Shown: in pieces, positions 35,035 through 43,026 of the stretch
Layout: each line of letters opens with the position of its first letter
How positions within the stretch are numbered: the first letter of the stretch is position 1
Source of the DNA: Sanguibacter antarcticus
GTDB taxonomy: Bacteria; Actinomycetota; Actinomycetes; Actinomycetales; Cellulomonadaceae
Direction of reading: 5' to 3'
Assembly: GCF_002564005.1 (NCBI RefSeq)
Contig: NZ_PDJG01000001.1
Span: forward strand, 620,001-684,000
Length of the DNA: 64,000 nucleotides
Notes under the pieces: model-generated
Told to the model about the DNA's origin: nothing
Seen by the model: the letters and a program-made list of their open reading frames with translations, nothing else
Database searches by the model: none
Made by a program: the position numbers and the translations under genes

Positions 35035-35053
35035 GAGGGAGAGGGCTCCACCG

Positions 35054-36115
35054 ATGACAGTTCCCGACACGATGACCGCGGCCAGGCTCGTCAAGCACGG
35101 TGGCCCCGACGCCCTCGAGGTGGTCGAGGTGCCTGTGCCCTTACCAGGAGAGCGCGAGGTCTTGATCAAGGTCGGTGCGGCAGCGCTCAACAACACCGAT
35201 CTCTGGACGCGAGAAGGCGCGTACGGCCTGCCCGGTGACGCCGGTGCGCTGGCGGGCTGGCGAGGACCGGTCGACTTCCCACGGGTCCAGGGCGCCGATG
35301 TCGTCGGCACGGTCGTCCAGACCGGTCCAGGGGTCGACAGGCAGCTCCTCGGCTCCCGGGTGCTCGTCGACCCCGCGCTCTATGACCGCGACGACGACGA
35401 CGCGTCTCCGGTGGGCCTGATCGGCAGCGAGCGCGACGGTGGCTACGCAGAGTACGTCGTGGTTCTCGCGGACAAGGTGCATGATGTCGAGGGCTCGCCG
35501 CTGAGCGACACCGAGCTCGCGTGCTTGCCGATCGCGTACGGCACCGCGCTGGGGATGCTGGAGCGCGGAGGCGTCCGACGCGGACACACGGTCGTGGTGA
35601 CCGGCGCCTCGGGCGGCGTCGGTCTGGCACTCGTCCAGCTCGCGGCTGCCCGGGGCGCGACGGTGATCGCGGCCAGCAGCATCGGGAAGGCTGCCGCGGT
35701 CGAGCGGGCTGGTGCCTCGGACGTCGTGGATCGTGCGGCGGACACGTGGGGCCAGGTCGCCGCGCTGGCACCCGACGGTGTGGACGTCGTCCTCGACGTC
35801 GTCGCAGGGGGCGGCATCACCTCGGGGCTCTCGTCCGTGCGGGACGGCGGCAAGTGGGTCGTGGCCGGCGCGCTGGGCGGGTACGCGATCGACCTCGACG
35901 TCCGGCGGCTGTACCTGCACAACATCTCGCTCGTCGGCTCGAGCATGCACACGCCTGCCCACTTCCGAGCGCTGGTCGACCTCGCGCGACAGGGGCAGGT
36001 TCGACCGGTCGTGGCAGCCACGTACGCGCTCGCCGACGTGCACCGAGCCCAGGCGGACCTCGCTACCCGTGACCATGTCGGCAAGCTCGTCGTGGTCCAT
36101 GGGGTGCACCCGTGA
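35054..36115 (+). CDS. MDR-family NAD(P)H:quinone oxidoreductase / alcohol dehydrogenase
   Basis: A 353-residue medium-chain dehydrogenase/reductase. The GroES-like N-terminal half has AALNNTDLWTREGAYG; the Rossmann half has VVVTGASGGVGLALVQLAAARGA (near residue 185). The structural zinc Cys cluster of classical alcohol dehydrogenases is absent, which points to the zinc-independent quinone reductase-like branch. ATG 35054 follows GAGGGAGAGGG; an open frame from 34955 enters the operator region and is rejected. It is divergent from and probably controlled by the TetR protein. The substrate (quinone, enone or aldehyde) is not determinable. Confidence 0.82.
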   Translation: MTVPDTMTAARLVKHGGPDALEVVEVPVPLPGEREVLIKVGAAALNNTDLWTREGAYGLPGDAGALAGWRGPVDFPRVQGADVVGTVVQTGPGVDRQLLGSRVLVDPALYDRDDDDASPVGLIGSERDGGYAEYVVVLADKVHDVEGSPLSDTELACLPIAYGTALGMLERGGVRRGHTVVVTGASGGVGLALVQLAAARGATVIAASSIGKAAAVERAGASDVVDRAADTWGQVAALAPDGVDVVLDVVAGGGITSGLSSVRDGGKWVVAGALGGYAIDLDVRRLYLHNISLVGSSMHTPAHFRALVDLARQGQVRPVVAATYALADVHRAQADLATRDHVGKLVVVHGVHP

Positions 36116-36246
36116 CGCATCGTCTTCTCTGAGCGACGCCTAATTGCTCGATCACGGGTCGTTCGTCTGTGCCTGTGGTGCGGCTTCGTGCGCACGTCCG
36201 GTGCTGAGTCGTCGCCCCAGGCGTCGTCGAGGTCAGCAGAGGGCGG

Positions 36247-37404
36247 TCACCGACCGGGTGGCGCAACCGGCGCCGCCCGGGGAACGAGCATGCGCGTGAC
36301 GGTCGCTGCTGCGCACTCGAGGTTGAGGAGCCCGTCCTGGAGCGCGGTGGGCAGGTCGGTCACCTGCCGCAGGATCGGCACGACGGCGACCACGGCGTCG
36401 CCGATGAGCTCGTACGCGTCGTCGCTGACCCGGCCGCCGAAGAGGATCGCCGGAACTCCTTCGGCCCGGGCAGCCTGAGCGACACCCCACGGGGTCTTTC
36501 CCGACGCGGTCTGCCGGTCGATGCCGCCCTCGCCGGTGAAGACCCAGTCTGCTCCGGCGATCCGGTCACGGAGCCCTACCGCGTCGCGGACCAGCTCGAC
36601 CCCGCTCTCCATGGTGGCGTCTGTCGCGACGGCGAGAGCCGCGCCCAGACCGCCCGCGGCCCCGGCTCCGGGCAGGTCCCGTACCCGGCGGGAGAATGCC
36701 GGTTCCACGACGTCCGCCCACCGTGTGAGGGCGGCATCGAGCCCGGGCACGTCCAGCGGTGTCGCCCCCTTCTGCGGCCCGTACACCGCCGATGCACCCT
36801 GGTCACCGAGCAGCGGGTTCGAGACGTCGGACGCGATGCGGAATGTCGTGCTGCACAGCCGGGCGTCCAACGATCCGAGATCCACAGACGCGAGGGACAT
36901 CAGCCCCCTGGCACCGGCGGCCACCGGTCGGCCCTCGTGATCGAGGAACCGGACACCGAGCGCGGCCAGCATCCCGGCGCCGGCGTCGTTCGTCGCGGAT
37001 CCCCCCAACCCGACGATGAGCTCGGTCGCACCGCGGTCCAGCGCCGAGCGGATCAGGTCGCCGACCCCGCGGGACGTGGCTGCCCACGGGTCACGGTCGG
37101 AGAGGGGGACCTGCGCGAGGCCAGCGGCTTCGGCCACCTCGATGATCGCCAGACGACGGGCCGGGACGAACCCGAACCGCCCCGTCGAGGGTCGGCCGAG
37201 CGCGTCGTGACAGCTCGCCTCGACCCATTCGCCGTCCAACGTTGCGAGAAGCGCTTCCGTGGTTCCCTCGCCACCATCAGCCATCGGCACGAGCACGCAC
37301 TCGATCGTGGGATCGACCCGATGGATCCCGCGGGCCATCGCCTGGGCGGCCTCGACCGAGGTCATCGACTCCTTGAAGGAGTCGGGTGCGCAGACGATCT
37401 TCAT
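36247..37404 (-). CDS. Glycerate 2-kinase (GlxK/GarK family)
   Basis: A 385-residue class II glycerate kinase that phosphorylates D-glycerate to 2-phosphoglycerate. It opens MKIVCAPDSFKESMTSVEAA and has MADGGEGTTEALL, GLGGSATNDAGAGMLAALG and VFTGEGGIDRQTASGKTPWG, all family motifs. The ATG overlaps the stop of the upstream methyltransferase gene (ATGA), so the two form an operon although their roles are not obviously connected. The downstream 130-base gap to the oxidoreductase gene shows no clear terminator. Confidence 0.92.
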   Translation of the reverse strand: MKIVCAPDSFKESMTSVEAAQAMARGIHRVDPTIECVLVPMADGGEGTTEALLATLDGEWVEASCHDALGRPSTGRFGFVPARRLAIIEVAEAAGLAQVPLSDRDPWAATSRGVGDLIRSALDRGATELIVGLGGSATNDAGAGMLAALGVRFLDHEGRPVAAGARGLMSLASVDLGSLDARLCSTTFRIASDVSNPLLGDQGASAVYGPQKGATPLDVPGLDAALTRWADVVEPAFSRRVRDLPGAGAAGGLGAALAVATDATMESGVELVRDAVGLRDRIAGADWVFTGEGGIDRQTASGKTPWGVAQAARAEGVPAILFGGRVSDDAYELIGDAVVAVVPILRQVTDLPTALQDGLLNLECAAATVTRMLVPRAAPVAPPGR

Positions 37405-38849
37405 GAGAGCGGTCGGCCCGTCGGTCCGCCGTGGACCACGTCGTCCGACGCGCCCATCACCTCGACGCCGGCACCGGGCAGGAAAGCGTGCAACGTGCGG
37501 GCAGACGACGGTGAGCTGTCGTCGGCCTCCCCGAGGGACGGTGTGGCCAGGTCCTGATCCTCAGCAGCACGCAGACGCCACAACGAGGTGACCTCGGCCG
37601 AGCGCGCTGCGTGGAGAGCGTCCGCCGCGTCTGTGGAGCGCTTGTGCCGCGGACGGGTGTCGAGGCGTCCTGCCACGACCAGCCCGGCTTCAGCGATCAT
37701 CGTCAGGAGCTCGTCGCGGGTGCGCAGCCCGAGGTGCTCGGCAAGGTCGGAGATGACGAGCCACACCTCCCCGCCGGGTTCCAGGTGCTCGGTCACCCCG
37801 TCGAGGAAGCCGCGCAGCATCTGGCTGCCCGGGTCGTAGACCGCCGCGTCGAGCGTCGACGACACCTCGGCAGGGAGCCACGGCGGGTTGCAGACGACGA
37901 GCGACGCCCGCGTCGGCGGAAAGAGGTCCGCCTCGACCACGTCGACCCGGTCAGCCAGACCGAGCCGCGCGAGGTTGTCCTGTGCGCACGCGACCGCCCG
38001 GGGGGACTGGTCGGTCCCGACCACCGCGGTCACCCCGCGGCGCGCGAGGATCGCAGCGATCACACCCGTACCCGTTCCGACGTCGATCGCGGTGGTGCCT
38101 ACCGGCAGCGGCGCCTCGGCGACGAGATCGAGGTACTCGCCGCGCACGGGGGAGAACACCCCGTAGTGCGGGTGGATCGTGCCGCCCAGCGCCGGGACGT
38201 CGACGCCCTTGGTCCGCCACTCATGAGCACCCACAGCGCCGAGGAGCTCCTGCAACGACCTGACGACGGGTACGACCTCCTGGTCGAACGCTTCGAGGTA
38301 GGCCGCGCGCAGGTCAGGAGCCCGTCGGAGGCTGACTGAGCCGTCAGGGTCGACGAGGACGACGAGGAGACCCAGCAGGTGGGCACGACGAGAGCGTTCG
38401 CGCCGGTGGCGGTGGAACGCGGAGGCGAGCGACTCCGCTGACTCTGCTGCAGGTTCGCCGGCGCGAGCACGGGCGCCGTCGATCCGGCGTGCCAGCGCAC
38501 GCAGGAGCTGGCGTGCGTTCTGGAAGTCGCCCTGCCAGAGGATCGCGGTCTCCGCGGAGACGAGGCGGAGCGCAGCCGCAGCCGTGAGCCGGTCGTCGCC
38601 CACGACCGTGCGACGCGGTGCAGGCTGCCCCTCGGAGCGCCACGGTGCAGCGTGCTCGATCCCCAGGACCTCCCACGTGACGTCGCTCAGACCGACGGCC
38701 GGTGTCGCACCGTCGGTCGGGAACGGCAGCCCGGTCATGGGGTGCCACCGGGACGAGACGACGAGGACGGGCATGCGCAGAGGACCATCCCTGAAGTCTG
38801 CCTCAGGTGCGAGGCCACCTTGAGACGACCCGTCGGTCGTCGGCTCCAC
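37401..38849 (-). CDS. SAM-dependent methyltransferase (N6/N5-type, NPPW motif)
   Basis: A 482-residue protein whose C-terminal half (about 240-390) is a class I methyltransferase. It has TTAIDVGTGTGVIAAILARRG for SAM binding and LVVCNPPWLPAEV as the catalytic NPPW motif, as in RsmC/PrmC/HemK-type enzymes. The N-terminal 230 residues are less familiar and may recognise the substrate. The start is uncertain: GTG 38849 or ATG 38774 (MPVLVVSSRWHPMTG). It is co-directional and overlapping with glycerate kinase. Target (rRNA, protein or DNA) unknown. Confidence 0.72.
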   Translation of the reverse strand: MEPTTDGSSQGGLAPEADFRDGPLRMPVLVVSSRWHPMTGLPFPTDGATPAVGLSDVTWEVLGIEHAAPWRSEGQPAPRRTVVGDDRLTAAAALRLVSAETAILWQGDFQNARQLLRALARRIDGARARAGEPAAESAESLASAFHRHRRERSRRAHLLGLLVVLVDPDGSVSLRRAPDLRAAYLEAFDQEVVPVVRSLQELLGAVGAHEWRTKGVDVPALGGTIHPHYGVFSPVRGEYLDLVAEAPLPVGTTAIDVGTGTGVIAAILARRGVTAVVGTDQSPRAVACAQDNLARLGLADRVDVVEADLFPPTRASLVVCNPPWLPAEVSSTLDAAVYDPGSQMLRGFLDGVTEHLEPGGEVWLVISDLAEHLGLRTRDELLTMIAEAGLVVAGRLDTRPRHKRSTDAADALHAARSAEVTSLWRLRAAEDQDLATPSLGEADDSSPSSARTLHAFLPGAGVEVMGASDDVVHGGPTGRPLS

Positions 38850-38878
38850 CGGTGTGCCCGGTGAGGGATCCTGGTCTC

Positions 38879-39274
38879 ATGACACACGAGCGAGCGACGC
38901 CCTGTCCGTGCGGTCGAGGCGAGACGTACGACGACTGCTGCGGTCCGTTCCACCTCGGCAGCGCGAGCGCCCCGACAGCCGAGCGGCTCATGCGCTCGCG
39001 GTACTCCGCGTTCGTCGTCCTGGACGCCGACTACCTCCAGAGCACGTGGCACCCCTCGACCCGACCGCGCACGCTCGAGCTCGACGTCGACCGCCGGTGG
39101 CTCAGCCTCGAGATCCTCGATGTCGCCCGCGGTGGGCTGCTGGACTCGACCGGCGAGGTGGAGTTCATCGCGACGGCCGTGGTCGACGGACGCCGCCAGG
39201 CGCAGTCGGAGCGGAGCCGCTTCGTCCGCGACGGCGGACGCTGGACCTATCTCGACGGTGTCGTCGCGGGCTGA
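38879..39274 (+). CDS. YchJ family SEC-C motif protein
   Basis: A 131-residue YchJ (UPF0225) protein. It begins MTHERATPCPCGRGETYDDC; CPCGRGETYDDCCGPFHLG is the SEC-C-like zinc-binding motif. RLMRSRYSAFVVLDADYLQSTWHPSTRP is the family's core. Function is unknown; the fold resembles NTF2. ATG 38879 is chosen at the conserved start. A weak -10 (GATCCT, 38867-38872) six bases upstream hints at a leaderless mRNA. Divergent from the methyltransferase gene. Confidence 0.85.
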   Translation: MTHERATPCPCGRGETYDDCCGPFHLGSASAPTAERLMRSRYSAFVVLDADYLQSTWHPSTRPRTLELDVDRRWLSLEILDVARGGLLDSTGEVEFIATAVVDGRRQAQSERSRFVRDGGRWTYLDGVVAG

Positions 39275-39314
39275 GGTCTTGGCTGAGGTCACGGCACCGA
39301 CCGACCTCGTGGGC

Positions 39315-39737
39315 TCAGGAGGTCGAGTCCGAGGCGGAGATCAGGGCATGGAGAGCTCGTGCGTACGCCTGCGCGGGCACCTCGTCGTCGACGACCAGCG
39401 CCTCGCCGTGCACGACGATCTCGACCGCATACCGTGGCGGCTCGCCCTCGACCCGTCGCAGCGCACGAAATGCGCCGCCGAGCAGCGTGCGGAGCTGCTC
39501 CTCGCTCGGATACCAGAGTGCCTGGTCGAGGGTGACGGAGTCGAGCGCCCACTCGGTGGTGCCGTTGAAGCCCAGGACGGTGCCCGAGGGGTGGTCGTGC
39601 ACCTCGATCGTCATGTCGCTCACCGTGAAGAGGGCGTCTGACAGCTCCTCGGCATCGATGGCGAACCGGTCGCCGGACGCGGGGCTCCATCGCAGGCCGG
39701 CGAGTGCGAGCGCGTGTGCCAGGTCGTGAGAGATCAT
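39315..39737 (-). CDS. Conserved hypothetical protein
   Basis: A 140-residue cytosolic protein without a family I can name. From ATG 39737 it reads MISHDLAHALALAGLRWSPA, then SGTVLGFNGTTEWALDSVT, RTLLGGAFRALRRVE and the ending HALISASDSTS. Strand-rich middle, helical ends, no signal peptide or membrane helix. The codon use and the clean boundaries between YchJ (convergent, 41 bases away) and the divergent CYTH gene argue that it is real. The same frame stays open to 40493 but becomes the antisense of the CYTH gene, so the shorter form is preferred. Confidence 0.6.
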   Translation of the reverse strand: MISHDLAHALALAGLRWSPASGDRFAIDAEELSDALFTVSDMTIEVHDHPSGTVLGFNGTTEWALDSVTLDQALWYPSEEQLRTLLGGAFRALRRVEGEPPRYAVEIVVHGEALVVDDEVPAQAYARALHALISASDSTS

Positions 39738-39878
39738 GCCCCAGTCTCCGGCGCGGGCTCGTCGACCGCACCCGGACGGCCGCGCTGGGCGACTGTGCAC
39801 GGTGAGTGCGGCCACGACCGCTGAGGCGCGTTCGATGGTATTTTCGAGGAAGAGACTCCACGGAAGGAGATCAGAGAC

Positions 39879-40520
39879 GTGAGCGACTGCGGCTTCGGTG
39901 ACTTCGAGTTCGAACGCCGCTTCTTCGTCGACGACCTTCCTGACGCGGCGCGGACCGAGCCGGACCCGATGCTCATCGTCCAGAGCTATTTCCTCGCTGA
40001 GCAGGGATACGCGTTGCGCCTGCGGGTGCAGACGAACTCCGTGCTCCTCCCGCTGGACGGGACCGAGGACGAGCTCGAGGTCCTCGGTGACTTCGCCTCG
40101 GAGTTCGACTTCTGCGCAGTGACTATCAAAGGCCCCATGAACGGGGGGACCCGGTACGAGGCGGAGCGGGAGATCGACGTCTCTGTCGGGTTGCAGATGG
40201 TCCGCATGGGCAGCGCGCGGGTCATCAAGAACCGGTACTCGATGTGGCTCAGCGGCGACGGGTGGGTCATCGACGTCTTCGGCGGCCTCAACCGTCCGCT
40301 GATCGTCGCCGAGTGCGAGCGGGGCGGTCCGGTCACCGACCTGACGATCCCGAGCTTCTGCGTCACCGAGGTGACCGAGGACCGGCGCTTCTCCAACGAG
40401 TCGCTCTCGCACGCTCCCTACGCAGGCTGGGCCGAGAGGTATCAGCACGAGCTCGCGGACCGCGGCCCGCAGTTTCTCCAGGGCCTCGGTCACAACACGA
40501 TCGAGACCGAGGCGCCATAG
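39879..40520 (+). CDS. CYTH-domain-like protein
   Basis: A 213-residue protein. FEFERRFFVDDLP near the N-terminus matches the CYTH/triphosphate tunnel metalloenzyme opening (ExExK/R). Later RYEAEREIDV, RVIKNRYSMW, WVIDVFGGLNRPLIVAECE are the alternating charged strands expected of the tunnel. Such enzymes hydrolyse triphosphates or make cyclic nucleotides; the substrate here is unknown. GTG 39879 follows a very good GGAAGGAG ribosome-binding sequence. TATTTT (39839-39844) may be its -10. Confidence 0.72.
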   Translation: MSDCGFGDFEFERRFFVDDLPDAARTEPDPMLIVQSYFLAEQGYALRLRVQTNSVLLPLDGTEDELEVLGDFASEFDFCAVTIKGPMNGGTRYEAEREIDVSVGLQMVRMGSARVIKNRYSMWLSGDGWVIDVFGGLNRPLIVAECERGGPVTDLTIPSFCVTEVTEDRRFSNESLSHAPYAGWAERYQHELADRGPQFLQGLGHNTIETEAP

Positions 40521-40530
40521 GTGGAGCGGG

Positions 40531-40567
40531 CCGTCCGGACGCTGACCGCCCTGCGCGTCCGGCGGCG
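40531..40567. terminator. Possible terminator between CYTH and esterase genes
   Basis: GCCGTCCGGACGC (40531-40543) pairs with GCGTCCGGCGGC (40556-40567), with one bulge, in the 56-base gap between convergent genes. Confidence 0.4.
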
Positions 40568-40576
40568 GACCAGTCG

Positions 40577-41206
40577 TCAGCCAGGCAGGCTCGACTCGAG
40601 GAAGCGTGAGACGTCGGCGATCTCGTCCATGGTGATGCCGTGACCGAGCCCGGGATAGGCACGGTCGGTCAAGGTCGTGTGCGCCGCGAGGAACGTGCGC
40701 GCGCGCTCGAACGCGGCGGTGTCGATGACAGGGTCGAGCGTCCCGCGGCCGAAGAACACCGGGGGAGCGGCGTGCGCGAGCGCGGCGTCGTCAGGTCTGG
40801 CGGCGTCGACGACGAACCCGGAGAGCACGACCCCGGCGACGAACCGTGTCGGTGCGGTGCGCAGGAGCTCGGTCACCATGAGCCCGCCCTGGGAGAACCC
40901 GAGGAGCGCGACCGGGGTGGAGGCGTCGACGTGCTCGTCGAGCCACGCGAGGATGGTGCTCGCGGCAGCCTGGGCCTGAGCGGGGTCGGGAAACCCTGGG
41001 TCGACGATCGGCATCCAGGCGAAGCCGGCTTGCGCGGGGAGCGGGGCGCGCAGCGCCACCGTGGTCATCGAGGTGGGAAGCTCCGGGGCGAGAGTCATGA
41101 GATCTGCCTCGTTGGAACCGTAGCCGTGCAAGAGGACGAGAAGGGGATCTCCGGGCGCGGGGTCGCGGGACCACATCGTCGCGTCCGACGAGAGTGAAGG
41201 TGTCAT
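40577..41206 (-). CDS. Alpha/beta-hydrolase, carboxylesterase/phospholipase type
   Basis: A 209-residue esterase. The oxyanion-hole motif is LLVLLHGYGSNEADL; the nucleophile elbow GFSQGG has the catalytic Ser (about 115). Asp is in GRGTLDPVIDT and His in GLGHGITMDE. It belongs to the YpfH/carboxylesterase group acting on short acyl esters or lysophospholipids. ATG 41206 is supported by TATGGT six bases upstream (leaderless). It is divergent from a small membrane protein gene 89 bases away. Confidence 0.86.
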   Translation of the reverse strand: MTPSLSSDATMWSRDPAPGDPLLVLLHGYGSNEADLMTLAPELPTSMTTVALRAPLPAQAGFAWMPIVDPGFPDPAQAQAAASTILAWLDEHVDASTPVALLGFSQGGLMVTELLRTAPTRFVAGVVLSGFVVDAARPDDAALAHAAPPVFFGRGTLDPVIDTAAFERARTFLAAHTTLTDRAYPGLGHGITMDEIADVSRFLESSLPG

Positions 41207-41212
41207 CTGGGC

Positions 41213-41218
41213 ACCATA
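41213..41218 (-). promoter_or_regulatory. -10 hexamer of the esterase gene (leaderless)
   Basis: TATGGT on the minus strand with six bases to the ATG at 41206; no Shine-Dalgarno sequence. Confidence 0.5.
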
Positions 41219-41283
41219 TCGCCTAGGTGCGGGGCGTCCGTCGTTGCGTCGCCAGGACGGGCGGACGACGTTCAGAACATCGC

Positions 41284-41289
41284 TATTGT
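41284..41289 (+). promoter_or_regulatory. -10 hexamer of the small membrane protein gene (leaderless)
   Basis: TATTGT with six bases to the ATG at 41296. It forms a divergent leaderless pair with the esterase promoter 70 bp away. Confidence 0.5.
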
Positions 41290-41295
41290 TCACGC

Positions 41296-41868
41296 ATGGG
41301 TGACGCGGACGTGGCGACGGGACAAGGTACTTCAGGCGCGCACGACGAGGACCCGGACGCGCTGCTGGCGTCGGTCGCCGGACCGATGATCCAGATCCTC
41401 GGGCTCTTCCTCACCGTCGGGGCGTTCCTCGCCTGGCGCGGTGGGACGGACGTCGAGCTGCCGACCGTCGCGCTCGTCCTCGCGGGAGTCGTCGTCGTCG
41501 TGGGTGCTGCGTTCGCGTGGCGCGGCGACGCGCTCCTGGGCTTCGTCGTGAGCGGTCGTCTGGTCGTCGTGACGTCGGTGTTCGTGGTCCTGACCGCACT
41601 GGTGCTCGCCGCGGTCGTGCTCTTGCCAGCGGTGCACCTGACGTTGAGCACCGTTCCCGTCGCGATCGTCGGTGTCGTGTCGCTCGTCGGTCCGATGGTC
41701 GAGGCGGGCCAGCACCGTCGCTCGACCCGAGGGCGTGCGCGCGCCGGAGCTCGCGCGCCCGCTCCCGACCGGCTGTTCAACGTCGTCCTGGGTTTTCTCG
41801 TGTGGCAGATCCCTCTCGCGGCCGTACTGCTCGTCGGTGGGCTGTGGCTGGCTGACGTCACGGGCTGA
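41296..41868 (+). CDS. Multi-pass membrane protein, unknown function
   Basis: A 190-residue protein. After a polar N-terminus (about 25 residues) it has about five hydrophobic segments: ILGLFLTVGAFLAW, ALVLAGVVVVVGAAF, VFVVLTALVLAAVVL, VAIVGVVSLVG and a last one with LVWQIPLAAVLLVGGLW. They are separated by a basic loop RRSTRGRARAGARAPA. No transporter or enzyme motif is recognised. ATG 41296 is fixed by the -10 hexamer. The stop overlaps the convergent MarR gene by 11 bases. Confidence 0.6.
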   Translation: MGDADVATGQGTSGAHDEDPDALLASVAGPMIQILGLFLTVGAFLAWRGGTDVELPTVALVLAGVVVVVGAAFAWRGDALLGFVVSGRLVVVTSVFVVLTALVLAAVVLLPAVHLTLSTVPVAIVGVVSLVGPMVEAGQHRRSTRGRARAGARAPAPDRLFNVVLGFLVWQIPLAAVLLVGGLWLADVTG

Positions 41869-42367
41869 GCGGGGCGACGGAGCCTTCGCTGTCTAGCTGA
41901 TCGGCCATCGCGGTGAGGAAGTCGACGACAGCCTTCCTCGACTCGACAGGGACTGCCTCCGCGATCTCCCGCATCCGTGCGTGCATCCGGGCGAGCCGGG
42001 CGTGGATCTCGTCGTGCGCATGTGCTGTGCACGTGAGGACGAGGGCGCGCCGGTCGGTGGGGTGGGGGTGGCGCTCGAGGTGCCCGGACGCGGTGAGCCG
42101 GTCGAGCAGCTTCGTCGTCGAGGCGCTCGAGATCCCGAGGTACTGACTGAGCGCGCGAGGTGTCGCCAGCGCCGCCTGGCCCTCGGCGGCGATGACGAAC
42201 TGGAGCGCCTGCAGGTCGCTGACGTTCATGTCCATGTCCATGCTCATGCGACGGCGCATCTCTTGGTCTGTGCGCCGAAATCGCCTGAGCGCGTGCAGGA
42301 TCGCGACAAGAGACTCACTGTTGTCATACCAATAGTTCGGCATCGCTGGTTCAGTGTTAGGTTCCAC
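41858..42367 (-). CDS. MarR family regulator, probable controller of the carotenoid operon
   Basis: A 169-residue MarR-family protein: helical dimerisation ends and a winged helix with LSQYLGISSASTTKLLDRLT followed by HPHPTDRRALVLT. It is divergent from the idi-crt operon. In Corynebacterium glutamicum the MarR-type CrtR, also divergent from the crt operon, represses it and responds to geranylgeranyl diphosphate; by position this is a candidate counterpart. GTG 42367 has TAGCAT exactly six bases upstream (leaderless). ATG 42343 is the alternative but lacks support. An inverted repeat next to the -10 suggests autoregulation. Confidence 0.8.
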   Translation of the reverse strand: MEPNTEPAMPNYWYDNSESLVAILHALRRFRRTDQEMRRRMSMDMDMNVSDLQALQFVIAAEGQAALATPRALSQYLGISSASTTKLLDRLTASGHLERHPHPTDRRALVLTCTAHAHDEIHARLARMHARMREIAEAVPVESRKAVVDFLTAMADQLDSEGSVAPLSP

Positions 42368-42373
42368 AGCAAC

Positions 42374-42379
42374 ATGCTA
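42374..42379 (-). promoter_or_regulatory. -10 hexamer of the MarR gene (leaderless)
   Basis: TAGCAT on the minus strand, six bases from the GTG at 42367. Confidence 0.5.
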
Positions 42380-42382
42380 CCT

Positions 42383-42399
42383 TGTCTAGCAACTAGACA
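42383..42399. promoter_or_regulatory. Inverted repeat, candidate MarR operator of the idi-crt operon
   Basis: TGTCTAG-CAA-CTAGACA, two perfect 7-base arms with a 3-base spacer. It starts four bases upstream of the MarR -10 and covers TTGTCT (42382-42387), a plausible -35 for idi (TAGGTA at 42403-42408 as -10, spacer 15). Size and symmetry fit a MarR dimer site. Confidence 0.6.
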
Positions 42400-42450
42400 G
42401 GCTAGGTAAATCGGCAGGGCTGACCGACGGCCCGGCATCGGAGGTACACC

Positions 42451-43026
42451 GTGACGACGCACGTGACAGAGCAGGAGGACCATGTTGTCCTTCTCGACCC
42501 TCAGGGCGAACGCATCGGTACCGCTGCGCGCGCCACGGTCCACGACCTGGAGACGCCGCTCCACCTGGCCTTCTCCTGCTACGTCCTGCGGCCAGACGGA
42601 CGTGTCCTGCTCACGCGCCGTGCGCTGTCGAAGCGCACCTGGCCCGGCGTCTGGACCAACTCCTTCTGCGGGCACCCGCGTCAGCACGAGACGATGGACG
42701 AGGCTGTCCTGCGGCACGCGGGCCACGAGCTCGGGTTCTCCGTCGGCGACCTCCACCTCGTCCTCCCGGACTTCCGTTACCGCGCGGTCGACGCCTCAGG
42801 CGTGGTCGAGAACGAGATCTGCCCCGTGTACTTCGCCACGACCACCGAGACCCCGTCGCCCAACCCCGACGAGGTGATGGACGTGCAGTGGGTCGAGATG
42901 GAAGACCTCGGCCGCGCCGTCGGCGCGACGCCGTGGGCGTTCAGCGAGTGGATGGTCCTCCAGCTCAACCAGCTCGCGCAGATCGAGCTGCCGCTGCCCG
43001 ACCTCAGAGACGAGGCCGTGGCATGA
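42451..43026 (+). CDS. idi: Isopentenyl-diphosphate delta-isomerase, type I
   Basis: Idi interconverts IPP and DMAPP, supplying the starter for carotenoid chains. The 191-residue Nudix-type protein has the catalytic Cys in WTNSFCGHPRQHET and the metal-binding Glu region ENEICPVYFA. DEAVLRHAGHELGF is the Nudix helix. GTG 42451 follows GGAGG. It is the first gene of the crt operon and overlaps crtE by four bases (ATGA). Confidence 0.95.
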   Translation: MTTHVTEQEDHVVLLDPQGERIGTAARATVHDLETPLHLAFSCYVLRPDGRVLLTRRALSKRTWPGVWTNSFCGHPRQHETMDEAVLRHAGHELGFSVGDLHLVLPDFRYRAVDASGVVENEICPVYFATTTETPSPNPDEVMDVQWVEMEDLGRAVGATPWAFSEWMVLQLNQLAQIELPLPDLRDEAVA

